Shown: in pieces, positions 1 through 6,064 of the stretch
Layout: every line of letters begins with the position of its first letter
Position numbering within the stretch: the first letter of the stretch is position 1
Assembly (NCBI GenBank): GCA_011777135.1
Contig: JAABVY010000248.1
Span: 1 to 7,954 of the forward strand
Direction of reading: 5' to 3'
Length of the DNA: 7,954 bases
DNA from: Candidatus Zixiibacteriota bacterium
GTDB lineage: Bacteria > Zixibacteria > MSB-5A5 > JAABVY01
Notes under the pieces: model-generated
Told to the model about the DNA's origin: nothing
The model's input: the letters and a program-made list of their open reading frames with translations, nothing else
Database searches by the model: none
Position numbers and translations under genes: made by a program

Positions 1-653
1 TCTTCCAGACTGTCCAGCAGTTTATTATAATATTCTTCGGCCGCATGTTCATCATGTTCCCGCAGTATCTCCATCCAGTTAACGTCCAGAAATCTCTTGA
101 AGCATTCGGCTTTGAGGTCATCACGATCCTTGAATTTGCGCAAAACATACTTGCGGTATCTGCCGGCCAATTCGCCTATGAAAATCCATTCTTCAGTAAA
201 TGCATTTTCCATAATTTGTCTCAGGAATGCTGAAAGGAAAGGCGACTTACCGGCTGTTGAGACTGTGAATGTTATAGGACCGCGCCGTAGTATTGAGGGG
301 AAGATGAAGTCGCAGTGTTTGGGGTCATCAACGACATTTATCAGGATATTGCGTTTTTTGCATTCTTCATAAATCTCTTCATTCAATTTGCTGTCATCGG
401 TGGCGGCAATGACATAATCCATATTATCCAGATCAGAGATCTCATATTCTTTTTCCCGCAGGATCAAAAGCGAATTTTTTTCCAGTTCCCTTATCTTTTG
501 ATCCGGTTCTCTGGCAACTACGGTCAGATATGTACCGCGAGGTACGAGCAGGTCTATTTTTCTGGTGGCAACTTTTCCGCCCCCCACTACAAGAAAATTT
601 TTATTTTCAAGCGCGAGATTTACCGGCAGATATTCATCGATATTCTGTTTCAC
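1..653 (-). CDS. Siroheme synthase N-terminal domain: precorrin-2 dehydrogenase / sirohydrochlorin ferrochelatase (3' end cut by window edge)
   Basis: Cytoplasmic NAD+-dependent oxidation of precorrin-2 to sirohydrochlorin, possibly also iron insertion to give siroheme, the cofactor of dissimilatory sulfite reductase. The minus-strand translation shows the family pattern: an N-terminal YLPV (residues 8-11), a Rossmann nucleotide loop VVGGGKVATRK (22-32), AATDD (83-87), NVVDDP (106-111) whose first Asp (109) matches the catalytic Asp of CysG/Met8-type enzymes, and FIFPSILRRGP...STAGKSP (116-138). Start: there is no ATG in frame after an upstream stop, so GTG at 653-651 is chosen; it puts YLPV where the family has it and follows an AAAGGA. 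The next upstream gene, hemA, ends 5 bases before it. About 217 residues are visible without a stop. That nearly covers a stand-alone enzyme, so whether a CysG-type methyltransferase domain follows cannot be seen. Sure of the family, unsure of ferrochelatase activity. Confidence 0.9.
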   Translation of the reverse strand, partial: MKQNIDEYLPVNLALENKNFLVVGGGKVATRKIDLLVPRGTYLTVVAREPDQKIRELEKNSLLILREKEYEISDLDNMDYVIAATDDSKLNEEIYEECKKRNILINVVDDPKHCDFIFPSILRRGPITFTVSTAGKSPFLSAFLRQIMENAFTEEWIFIGELAGRYRKYVLRKFKDRDDLKAECFKRFLDVNWMEILREHDEHAAEEYYNKLLDSLE

Positions 654-658
654 GGTCT

Positions 659-1891
659 CTAATGTCCTTTCTTACAGCGTCGATTTGTGGTCAGCAAACG
701 ATCGATCAGGCGTTGTGAAAATTCCTCGATCTTTTTCGTGGTATCATTATCAAGTTCTTTGGTGATCTCGGCCAGCTCCTCGCGGCGGATTCGTTCCAAT
801 TCATGTTCCACGCGCATGACCAATGGCTCGCTTTTGGCATGTTCGTACCAGTAACCGAATTCCGAAAGCTTGCGATTGATTATCTCTTCCGCCTCGGGGA
901 TGGCATCCTCCCTGCTTTTCTGGGTCTCCTTCAGATATAAGTCGATATCTTCAAGGTCGAATATCTTTATCTTATCCTTATGATTCGGAAGCGGTACCGT
1001 ATCTCTGGGAATAGCCATATCCATTACTATCATTTTTCTGCCATTGCCGTTTTCAACTGCGGGAAGGAGATTGGATTCATCCAGGAATGGCTCAGGTGAG
1101 CCCGTGCATGTAATAACGACCTCAGAAGATTCAAGCAGTTTATCAAGCTGAGACATGGAATGTCCCGAGCCGCCGTATTTTTCGGCCATCTCGACCGCTT
1201 TCGATTCGGTACGGTTTGCAAACATAAAATTGCCGTAACCGGATTTATGTAAAGTTGTAGCGGCGATATGAATCATCTGGTTGACGCCGATAAAGAGTAT
1301 GGGTATTTCCTTGTTACCGTTAATCTGGTTTTTCAGAAGGCTGATTGCGGCCCCCGAAACGGAGCTTGCTCCCTCGGTCAGGCTGGTCTGGCTGCGGACA
1401 AGTTTTCCGGTCCTGAAGCTCAGGTGAAAGAGGCGATGGATGATCTTGCCGGCAGTCTTGACCATGCAGGCAGAACTGTATGATTCCTTGATCTGGCCGA
1501 ATATCTGGGATTCACCCAGAACCATTGAGTCAAGTCCCCCGGCAACCTTGAATAGATGCTCGACAGCCAGAAGCTCCTTTTTGACATAGCATTTCGATTC
1601 CAGGTGGGAAATATCCAATTTGCGGAAATTGCGATAAAAATTCTTGACCACATTGAATGGCTCTACACCGGCCTTGAGCACGAGGTAGAATTCAACCCGG
1701 TTGCAGGTCGAAATCGCCACCGCCTCGTAGACATTATCAAAATTGGCCAGTTCCAGATGGGCATTGGGAATCTCATCATGCCCCAGCGCCAACGGCGCCC
1801 GCTCCTCAATTGTGGCCGTACGATGATTCAGGCCGCAAACTGCCAGATACCAGCTTTCTTTATTGTCGCAATCTATGCACTTACGAGTCAT
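659..1891 (-). CDS. hemA: Glutamyl-tRNA reductase
   Basis: Cytoplasmic NADPH-dependent reduction of glutamyl-tRNA(Glu) to glutamate-1-semialdehyde, the first committed step of C5-pathway tetrapyrrole synthesis. The 410-residue protein has the family order: catalytic domain with GLNHRTATIEER (20-31), the nucleophile Cys63 in AISTCNRVEFY, EHLFKVAGGLDSMVLGESQI (111-130) with the conserved His112; a NADPH domain with ILFIGVNQM (198-206) and ANRT (225-228); DMAIPRD (291-297); and a helical C-terminal dimerisation domain (about 335-405). Length is near the usual 410-430. Oddities: the dinucleotide loop reads GVNQM where the family normally has GAGEM, and the N-terminus has an extra short stretch with a C-x2-C pair (Cys5, Cys8). 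ATG at 1891 is the only plausible start, although its ribosome site is weak. It probably feeds both siroheme and haem production, consistent with the siroheme-synthase gene just downstream and the haem-requiring dsr genes upstream. Confidence 0.96.
   Translation of the reverse strand: MTRKCIDCDNKESWYLAVCGLNHRTATIEERAPLALGHDEIPNAHLELANFDNVYEAVAISTCNRVEFYLVLKAGVEPFNVVKNFYRNFRKLDISHLESKCYVKKELLAVEHLFKVAGGLDSMVLGESQIFGQIKESYSSACMVKTAGKIIHRLFHLSFRTGKLVRSQTSLTEGASSVSGAAISLLKNQINGNKEIPILFIGVNQMIHIAATTLHKSGYGNFMFANRTESKAVEMAEKYGGSGHSMSQLDKLLESSEVVITCTGSPEPFLDESNLLPAVENGNGRKMIVMDMAIPRDTVPLPNHKDKIKIFDLEDIDLYLKETQKSREDAIPEAEEIINRKLSEFGYWYEHAKSEPLVMRVEHELERIRREELAEITKELDNDTTKKIEEFSQRLIDRLLTTNRRCKKGH
665..670 (-). 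promoter_or_regulatory. Ribosome binding site deciding the GTG start of the siroheme-synthase gene
   Basis: AAAGGA on the minus strand lies within the last codons of hemA, 11 bases before the GTG at 653. The spacing is slightly long but usable. It supports GTG initiation and coupling to hemA translation, because no ATG exists in frame between the upstream stop and the conserved YLPV motif. Confidence 0.55.
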
Positions 1892-1916
1892 AATATACCA
1901 TTTTTATCGACGTTCT

Positions 1917-1944
1917 AAAATATACGAATAAAAGCGGCTGTCAA
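1917..1944 (-). promoter_or_regulatory. Candidate sigma70-type promoter for hemA
   Basis: On the minus strand a perfect TTGACA (1944-1939) overlaps the TGA stop of the preceding flavoprotein gene. After a 16-base spacer comes TATTTT (1922-1917), a 4-of-6 match to TATAAT, in an AT-rich stretch. Transcription would start near 1910, giving a leader of roughly 20 bases before the hemA ATG. This would let hemA and the siroheme-synthase gene be transcribed separately from the dsr genes. It is only a pattern match; the 49-base gap has no other recognisable element. Confidence 0.4.
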
Positions 1945-3617
1945 GCTAATGATTTCACCGCTAAAGTTGTTCCTCCGGCAATATAAGATATATGCTCAAA
2001 ACCGGCGGTTTTCAGGATGTGTGAAGCCTGGTAGGAGCGCATGCCGCGATGGCATAATATCACAATTTTCTTTGATTTATCCAATTTCTCGATATTATCC
2101 ACAAGATCGTTCAAAGGTATATGTATCGCATTCTCAGCTTTAAATGGAAGAGCTTCCACTTCCTCCGGCTCACGCACATCCAGAAGTATGAAATCTCCCC
2201 GGGAATAATCATTGCCGGGATTTTCCTGCTCGAATCCATGTTCCAGTGATTTGGCAATAGCTCCCAGCTGATACAGGGGATCAAGAGCCTCGGCATATGG
2301 CGGGGCATAACCATGCTCGAAATCCAGCAAATCATCAATTCTGGCTTTATTTTGCAAAAACGCCGAAAATACATCAATGCGGCGGACAACATCACCCTTG
2401 CCCACAGCCTGAATCCCGAGCAGTGAACGATCCTCGGGATTGAAGACCATTTTCAGGGAAATCGGCTTGCTTTCCGGGTAATAATCCGGTTTATCGACGA
2501 ATGACGCCCATACAGAGTTGGCATTTATTCCGGCCTCGTCGGCAGCCCTTTGATTAAGTCCCACAGAGCCGGCATTCAGATCAAAGACCTTGATCATGAA
2601 TGCGCCCAGCACGCCTGGAAATTTCTCATCGCCCCCGGCAATATGATCAGCTATTATCCTGCCATGACGGTTGGCAATTGATCCAAGGGGAAGATAAATC
2701 GGCTTTCCGGTAATCTGATGGATACTTTCGACCACATCGCCGCCGGCATAGATATCCGGATCGGAGGTCTGCATATATTCATTTACCTTGATTCCACCGC
2801 TTTCACCCAGCTCCAGGCCGGCCGCTTCTGCCAGATGCGAGGCCGGATTGACTCCCACACACAAAAAGACATAATCAACTTGAAGCTGCTCATCATTTGA
2901 AAGTTTGACCTTGACCTTATCATCATCAAGCTCGAATTCGGTCACCGCAGTATTGAGGTGAAACTTGATATCGTTAGCCTCCATCTCCTTAGCCACAGGA
3001 ATGGCCATATCTTCATCCAATGCATATGGCAAAAGCTGGTTTTCCATTTCAACCAGAGTAGTCTCGATTCCCCACAGGCTGGCGGTCGCTTCGGCCATCT
3101 CGCAGCCGATGAATCCGCCTCCCACAACAAGTGCGCTGCCGATTTCACCTGTTTGCGCCAGTTTGCGGAAGTTCCTGGCATCCTCCGGACGGGTAAACGG
3201 CATAATCCGGTCGGTTTTGGGAATATCTATTGGCAGTTTCATAGGTGTTGCGCCGGTAGAAATAACCAGCTTGTCATAGCCATGATCATAGCTGTCACCC
3301 GTTTTGAGATCTTTTACTTTGACTTTTTTCTCAATGCGATTGATTTCGATCACTTCAGATTCTGTGACTGCGTTGAAACCCTTACTTTTTCTAAAGTATT
3401 CAACATCGCGGACAACATTATACGAGGTTTCAGTCAGGGCCCGGAATGAATCGACATCCCCGGAAGCGAAGTATGGCAGGCCGCAGGTGGCATAGGAAAG
3501 ATCATCTTCTTTTTGGAAAAGTGTAATTCTTAAATTCGGGTTTCGTCTTGCCAGTGTGGCCGCAGCCTTGCACCCGCAGGCCACTCCGCCAATTATAACA
3601 ATGTCCGATTTTTCCAT
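1941..3617 (-). CDS. FAD-dependent pyridine nucleotide-disulfide oxidoreductase fused to a rhodanese domain (CoA-disulfide reductase / NADH-dependent persulfide reductase type)
   Basis: Likely cytoplasmic NAD(P)H-dependent reductase of CoA-disulfide, CoA-persulfide or polysulfide, with rhodanese-mediated sulfur handling. From the chosen start it has 558 residues: FAD-binding VIIGGVACGCKAA (7-19), the single active-site Cys45 in SYATCGLPY, STGATP (120-125), a NAD(P)H loop VVGGGFIGCE (164-173), a second FAD motif YAGGDVVE (290-297), the dimerisation-domain motif HGYAPPYAEALDP (435-447), then a rhodanese domain (about 476-558) with an intact CHRGMRS loop and Cys522. One Cys in a CGLPY context, not a CxxxxC pair, places it with CoA-disulfide reductase, NADH oxidase and persulfide reductase enzymes. 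The start is ATG 3617, with AAAGGA 8 bases upstream; an ATG 57 bases further upstream would add 19 unrelated residues inside a hairpin. It sits between dsrP and hemA. The family is secure; substrate and direction are inferred, and it is not DsrL. Confidence 0.9.
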   Translation of the reverse strand: MEKSDIVIIGGVACGCKAAATLARRNPNLRITLFQKEDDLSYATCGLPYFASGDVDSFRALTETSYNVVRDVEYFRKSKGFNAVTESEVIEINRIEKKVKVKDLKTGDSYDHGYDKLVISTGATPMKLPIDIPKTDRIMPFTRPEDARNFRKLAQTGEIGSALVVGGGFIGCEMAEATASLWGIETTLVEMENQLLPYALDEDMAIPVAKEMEANDIKFHLNTAVTEFELDDDKVKVKLSNDEQLQVDYVFLCVGVNPASHLAEAAGLELGESGGIKVNEYMQTSDPDIYAGGDVVESIHQITGKPIYLPLGSIANRHGRIIADHIAGGDEKFPGVLGAFMIKVFDLNAGSVGLNQRAADEAGINANSVWASFVDKPDYYPESKPISLKMVFNPEDRSLLGIQAVGKGDVVRRIDVFSAFLQNKARIDDLLDFEHGYAPPYAEALDPLYQLGAIAKSLEHGFEQENPGNDYSRGDFILLDVREPEEVEALPFKAENAIHIPLNDLVDNIEKLDKSKKIVILCHRGMRSYQASHILKTAGFEHISYIAGGTTLAVKSLA

Positions 3618-3625
3618 TGTCCATA

Positions 3626-3631
3626 TCCTTT
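3626..3631 (-). promoter_or_regulatory. Ribosome binding site fixing the start of the rhodanese-fusion gene at 3617
   Basis: The minus strand reads AAAGGA, then 8 bases, then ATG GAA AAA. The translation from this ATG begins MEKSDIVIIGG, which puts the FAD-binding beta strand at the very N-terminus, as is normal for the family. The longer reading frame from 3674 lacks such a site and is rejected. Confidence 0.7.
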
Positions 3632-3636
3632 TTTTC

Positions 3637-3675
3637 AAAAACAATGCCGGATAAGATAAGTTCTCGTCCGGCATT
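3637..3675 (-). terminator. Hairpin plus T-run after dsrP: probable intrinsic terminator or attenuator
   Basis: On the minus strand AATGCCGGA (3675-3667) and TCCGGCATT (3651-3643) form a perfect 9-base-pair stem around a 15-base loop, followed by G and five Ts (3641-3637). It begins 25 bases after the dsrP stop codon. The T-run is short and the loop is large, so termination is likely partial. The ribosome binding site of the next gene follows directly, and no clear promoter lies between, so the rhodanese-fusion gene probably depends on read-through or on an unrecognised promoter. Confidence 0.55.
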
Positions 3676-3700
3676 CAGAATCTATTTTATGTTTTCATTC

Positions 3701-4900
3701 CTACTTTGTTCCGACCGCCTTTGTCTCCAATGGGCGAACCCGGTCATAAGTGACCTCGCCACGGACTGTCAGCGCAACCTTGTAGAATACGGTTACCAAG
3801 AGAGCACCCACAGCATATATCGCAATAGTAATCATGATTTCCGGGAAGGTCGGTTTATAGGATACCACTTCACCCAGTACCGATGGCACAAATCCGGTTA
3901 TGATCAGCCCGATGCCCTTGTCGATCCAGAGTCCGATGAATACAGCCACACAAGTGATCGGCAGAAGCTTGAAATTATAGCGAAACTTCGGCACGATCAG
4001 TATAACCAGAGCAAAGATTGAAAGCACGACCGAGGTCCACATCCAGGGCACAAGGTTATTATTACCCTCAAGCCCGAAATACATGTACTGGAAATGTGCC
4101 ACATGTTCCGGCATAGCTGAATAGAATGCCGTGAAGAACTCCATCAATACAAAGAAGACATTGATAATCATTGCGTATGTAACGATCACCGTCAATTTCT
4201 TGATCGGTTCATCTCCCACATGGAATTTTGTGATCTTCCTCATAAGCAAAACCAGCAGGATCAATAGCGCCGGACCGGCCGCGAACGCCGATGCCAGAAA
4301 GCGCGGAGCTAAAATAGCGGTCATCCAGAATGGTCTTGCTCCCAGACCGGCATACAGGAATGCCGTGACAGTATGAATTGAAACTGCCCAGGGGATAGAA
4401 AATATGATTACCGGCCTGATCCATCTGGGTGGAGCAATGCCTTTGCGTTCAGCCCCGAGCGTCACTATACTTATGAGAACATTCAGTACCAGATATCCTG
4501 AAAGGACTACTGTATCCCAGAATAACATCGAATTTGGTGTTGGATGCAGAAAAATGTTGAACAGCCTGGAGGGTTGACCGATGTCCACCACTACAAAGAG
4601 CATACACATGATGACCGAACTGATGGCCAGGAATTCTCCCAGAATGGTAATTTTACCGAAAGCTTTGTAATTGTGCAAGTAATAGGGCAACACAACCATC
4701 ACTGCCGAGGCTGCCACACCAACTAAGAAAGTCAGCTGTGCAATATAGAATCCCCAGGTGACATCTCGCGATAAACCTGTGATTCCCAATCCCTCATGAT
4801 ACTGCCTGAGGTAGAACAGAAACCCGACGAATATTACAGCGAGCAGGAAAAATACCCAGGTCCAGTACTTTTTACTTCCTCTTAATGCATTCTCTATCAT
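3701..4900 (-). CDS. dsrP: DsrP, NrfD-family integral membrane quinone-interacting subunit of DsrMKJOP
   Basis: Membrane subunit expected to exchange electrons between the menaquinone pool and the periplasmic DsrO/DsrJ. The 399-residue protein is strongly hydrophobic with about ten predicted transmembrane segments (roughly 12-30, 49-76, 85-106, 127-148, 162-186, 196-220, 236-262, 285-306, 313-338, 354-380). This is the topology and length of NrfD/PsrC-type proteins of the DsrP subgroup. No haem-binding CxxCH or iron-sulfur motif is present, as expected. Start: ATG 4900 is preferred over GTG 4906, because GAGGTG overlapping the dsrO stop is correctly spaced only for the ATG. It begins 7 bases after dsrO ends, directly after its ferredoxin partner as in known dsrMKJOP operons. 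It appears to be the last gene before the hairpin, so the last dsr gene of this transcript. Confidence 0.95.
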   Translation of the reverse strand: MIENALRGSKKYWTWVFFLLAVIFVGFLFYLRQYHEGLGITGLSRDVTWGFYIAQLTFLVGVAASAVMVVLPYYLHNYKAFGKITILGEFLAISSVIMCMLFVVVDIGQPSRLFNIFLHPTPNSMLFWDTVVLSGYLVLNVLISIVTLGAERKGIAPPRWIRPVIIFSIPWAVSIHTVTAFLYAGLGARPFWMTAILAPRFLASAFAAGPALLILLVLLMRKITKFHVGDEPIKKLTVIVTYAMIINVFFVLMEFFTAFYSAMPEHVAHFQYMYFGLEGNNNLVPWMWTSVVLSIFALVILIVPKFRYNFKLLPITCVAVFIGLWIDKGIGLIITGFVPSVLGEVVSYKPTFPEIMITIAIYAVGALLVTVFYKVALTVRGEVTYDRVRPLETKAVGTK

Positions 4901-4903
4901 GGG

Positions 4904-4909
4904 CACCTC
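4904..4909 (-). promoter_or_regulatory. Ribosome binding site overlapping the dsrO stop, deciding the dsrP start
   Basis: The minus strand reads GAGGTG then CCC then ATG. The core GAGG is 5 bases from ATG 4900 and directly abuts GTG 4906, so the GTG cannot use it. The site overlaps the TGA of dsrO (4910-4908), which suggests that dsrP translation depends on termination of dsrO. Confidence 0.65.
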
Positions 4910-5678
4910 ACACTAAATAATAGACTTCGGGTTCGGTCCCGAGTTCGGGTTTACGTCTGATTGAGAATCTGCCTTCAAGGGCCTGTCTCACTTCCGATTC
5001 AGGCTCCTCCAGATCCCCGAAGATCAGGGCGCCTTCCTTGCAGGCTTCCACACAGGCCGGATTCTTTCCCTTTGCAAGACGCAGTTCGCAGAATGTACAC
5101 TTCTCGACAACACCACGTGTCCGTGTCGGGAAATCCGGATTGACCTCCTTAATATGCGGACGGGGATCTCTCCAGTTAAAACTCCTGGAACCGTAAGGAC
5201 AGGCAACCACACAATACCGGCAGCCGATACACCTGTGCCAGTCCATCATCACAATCCCATCCTCCTCGCGCTTCCAGGTTGCCTTAGTTGGACAGACCCG
5301 TGTGCAGGGAGGATTGTCGCAATGGTTGCAGAGAAGTAACGCCGGACCTTCGGTGATACTCTCTTCCAGATATTTATGTTCTGTGCTGTGGAAGGCATGA
5401 TGGAATGAGTCCTTCCAGATCCACTTGATCTCGTCCTTGCGATTATCAAACTCGGGGACATTGTGATACAGATGGCAGGCTCTGACACAATCTTTGCAGC
5501 CTTCCTGGCTGTGACATTTTTTCAGGTCAATCACCATTGCATATCTTTTGGTCCCGATCGCACCGGCCTCCTTATGGGGAGTCTGGGGACTCGCCAATCC
5601 GTCGATAGAGGCGCCGCCGGCTATCCCCAGGATGGTCAAGCCGGATAACTTCATGAATCCTCTTCTATCTATTCCCAT
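4908..5678 (-). CDS. dsrO: DsrO, Tat-exported periplasmic ferredoxin-like iron-sulfur subunit of DsrMKJOP
   Basis: Periplasmic electron-transfer subunit that passes electrons between DsrP and cytochrome DsrJ. The 256-residue protein starts with a twin-arginine signal: RRGFMK (5-10), then a hydrophobic stretch (11-22) and a small-residue region, so it is exported folded with its clusters. Sixteen cysteines form four [4Fe-4S] sets: C55/C61/C64/C68, C117/C120/C125/C129 (CNHCDNPPCTRVCP), C150/C153/C156/C160 (CIGCRYCVVACP), and C194/C197/C209/C213. The first set has a wide C-x5-C spacing. Length suits DsrO/HybA/NrfC-like ferredoxins. ATG 5678 shares its A with the TGA stop of dsrJ (TGATG) and lies 8 bases after AAGGAG; a GTG one codon earlier is possible and would change the protein only by one residue. 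Order between dsrJ and dsrP is canonical. Confidence 0.95.
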   Translation of the reverse strand: MGIDRRGFMKLSGLTILGIAGGASIDGLASPQTPHKEAGAIGTKRYAMVIDLKKCHSQEGCKDCVRACHLYHNVPEFDNRKDEIKWIWKDSFHHAFHSTEHKYLEESITEGPALLLCNHCDNPPCTRVCPTKATWKREEDGIVMMDWHRCIGCRYCVVACPYGSRSFNWRDPRPHIKEVNPDFPTRTRGVVEKCTFCELRLAKGKNPACVEACKEGALIFGDLEEPESEVRQALEGRFSIRRKPELGTEPEVYYLV

Positions 5679-6064
5679 CACTCAAACTCCTTTGGATCGA
5701 CATGACAATCCCAGCAATAGGGTGAAACCGCCAGATAATCATGGCAGCGGTCACAGAAATTCGCTTTGTTTGGGTGACAGCCCAGGCATGTTCGCGTCAG
5801 GCTTTTTTCAATCGTGCTGTCCAGAGTCATCGACCGGTACCAGCGGTCATGTTCGCGCACAACCTCATCCCGCCAGTCATCCAGGAGAAACATGTGCGTT
5901 TCTTTCATCAGAACGCTGTCGATCACACAGTTTTCACCCTTGACGGCCTTCTCAAGCTGGGGCATATCCCCCGTTTTACCGCCGGCAACCGCATACCAGA
6001 TCGGAAAGGCGGCGATCACGAGGAATATCAGGAGGCCGATTATCACTTTTCCGGTACTATGCAT
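5678..6064 (-). CDS. dsrJ: DsrJ, membrane-anchored triheme cytochrome c of DsrMKJOP
   Basis: Periplasmic c-type cytochrome of the Dsr transmembrane complex. The 128-residue protein has an uncleaved-looking N-terminal membrane helix (about 7-27) and three CxxCH haem-attachment motifs near the C-terminus: CLGCH (93-97), CDRCH (104-108) and CWDCH (117-121). Additional conserved-looking His residues (57, 72) are available as distal ligands. Cys46 (GENCVID) fits the non-haem cysteine of DsrJ proteins that has been proposed as an unusual His/Cys distal ligand in Allochromatium vinosum. Short length and three haems are diagnostic for DsrJ. It starts 8 bases inside the end of dsrK (overlap ATGCATAG) with a strong AGGAGGTG 7 bases upstream. 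It would need the cytochrome c maturation machinery, not present in this window. Confidence 0.96.
   Translation of the reverse strand: MHSTGKVIIGLLIFLVIAAFPIWYAVAGGKTGDMPQLEKAVKGENCVIDSVLMKETHMFLLDDWRDEVVREHDRWYRSMTLDSTIEKSLTRTCLGCHPNKANFCDRCHDYLAVSPYCWDCHVDPKEFE
5687..5692 (-). promoter_or_regulatory. Ribosome binding site of dsrO inside the 3' end of dsrJ
   Basis: AAGGAG on the minus strand encodes part of the DsrJ tail (Lys-Glu before Phe-Glu-stop) and sits 8 bases before ATG 5678. With the TGATG stop-start overlap this indicates translational coupling of dsrJ and dsrO. Confidence 0.65.

Noticed and set aside
1881..1901. Six-codon mini-frame (ATG GTA TAT TAT GAC TCG TAA) overlapping the hemA start, considered as a leader peptide
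   Set aside because: No ribosome binding site, no regulatory codon run and no associated hairpin; chance occurrence in an AT-rich leader is more likely.
2958..3449. Plus-strand open frame of 163 codons
   Set aside because: Entirely antisense to the conserved FAD/NAD domain of the rhodanese-fusion gene; Cys/His-rich composition looks like a reading of the opposite strand, with no ribosome binding site or family motif noted.
1941..3617. Identification of the flavoprotein as DsrL
   Set aside because: DsrL is a glutamate-synthase small-subunit-like protein with iron-sulfur motifs; this protein lacks those cysteine sets, has a CGLPY active site and ends in a rhodanese domain.
3618..3674. N-terminal extension of 19 residues on the rhodanese-fusion protein from an upstream ATG
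   Set aside because: The ATG lies inside the hairpin stem, has no ribosome binding site, and the extra residues precede the standard FAD-binding start; ATG 3617 has a well-spaced AAAGGA.
4901..4906. GTG start for dsrP two codons before the ATG
   Set aside because: The GAGG core would directly abut this GTG, leaving no spacer; the ATG at 4900 has proper spacing.
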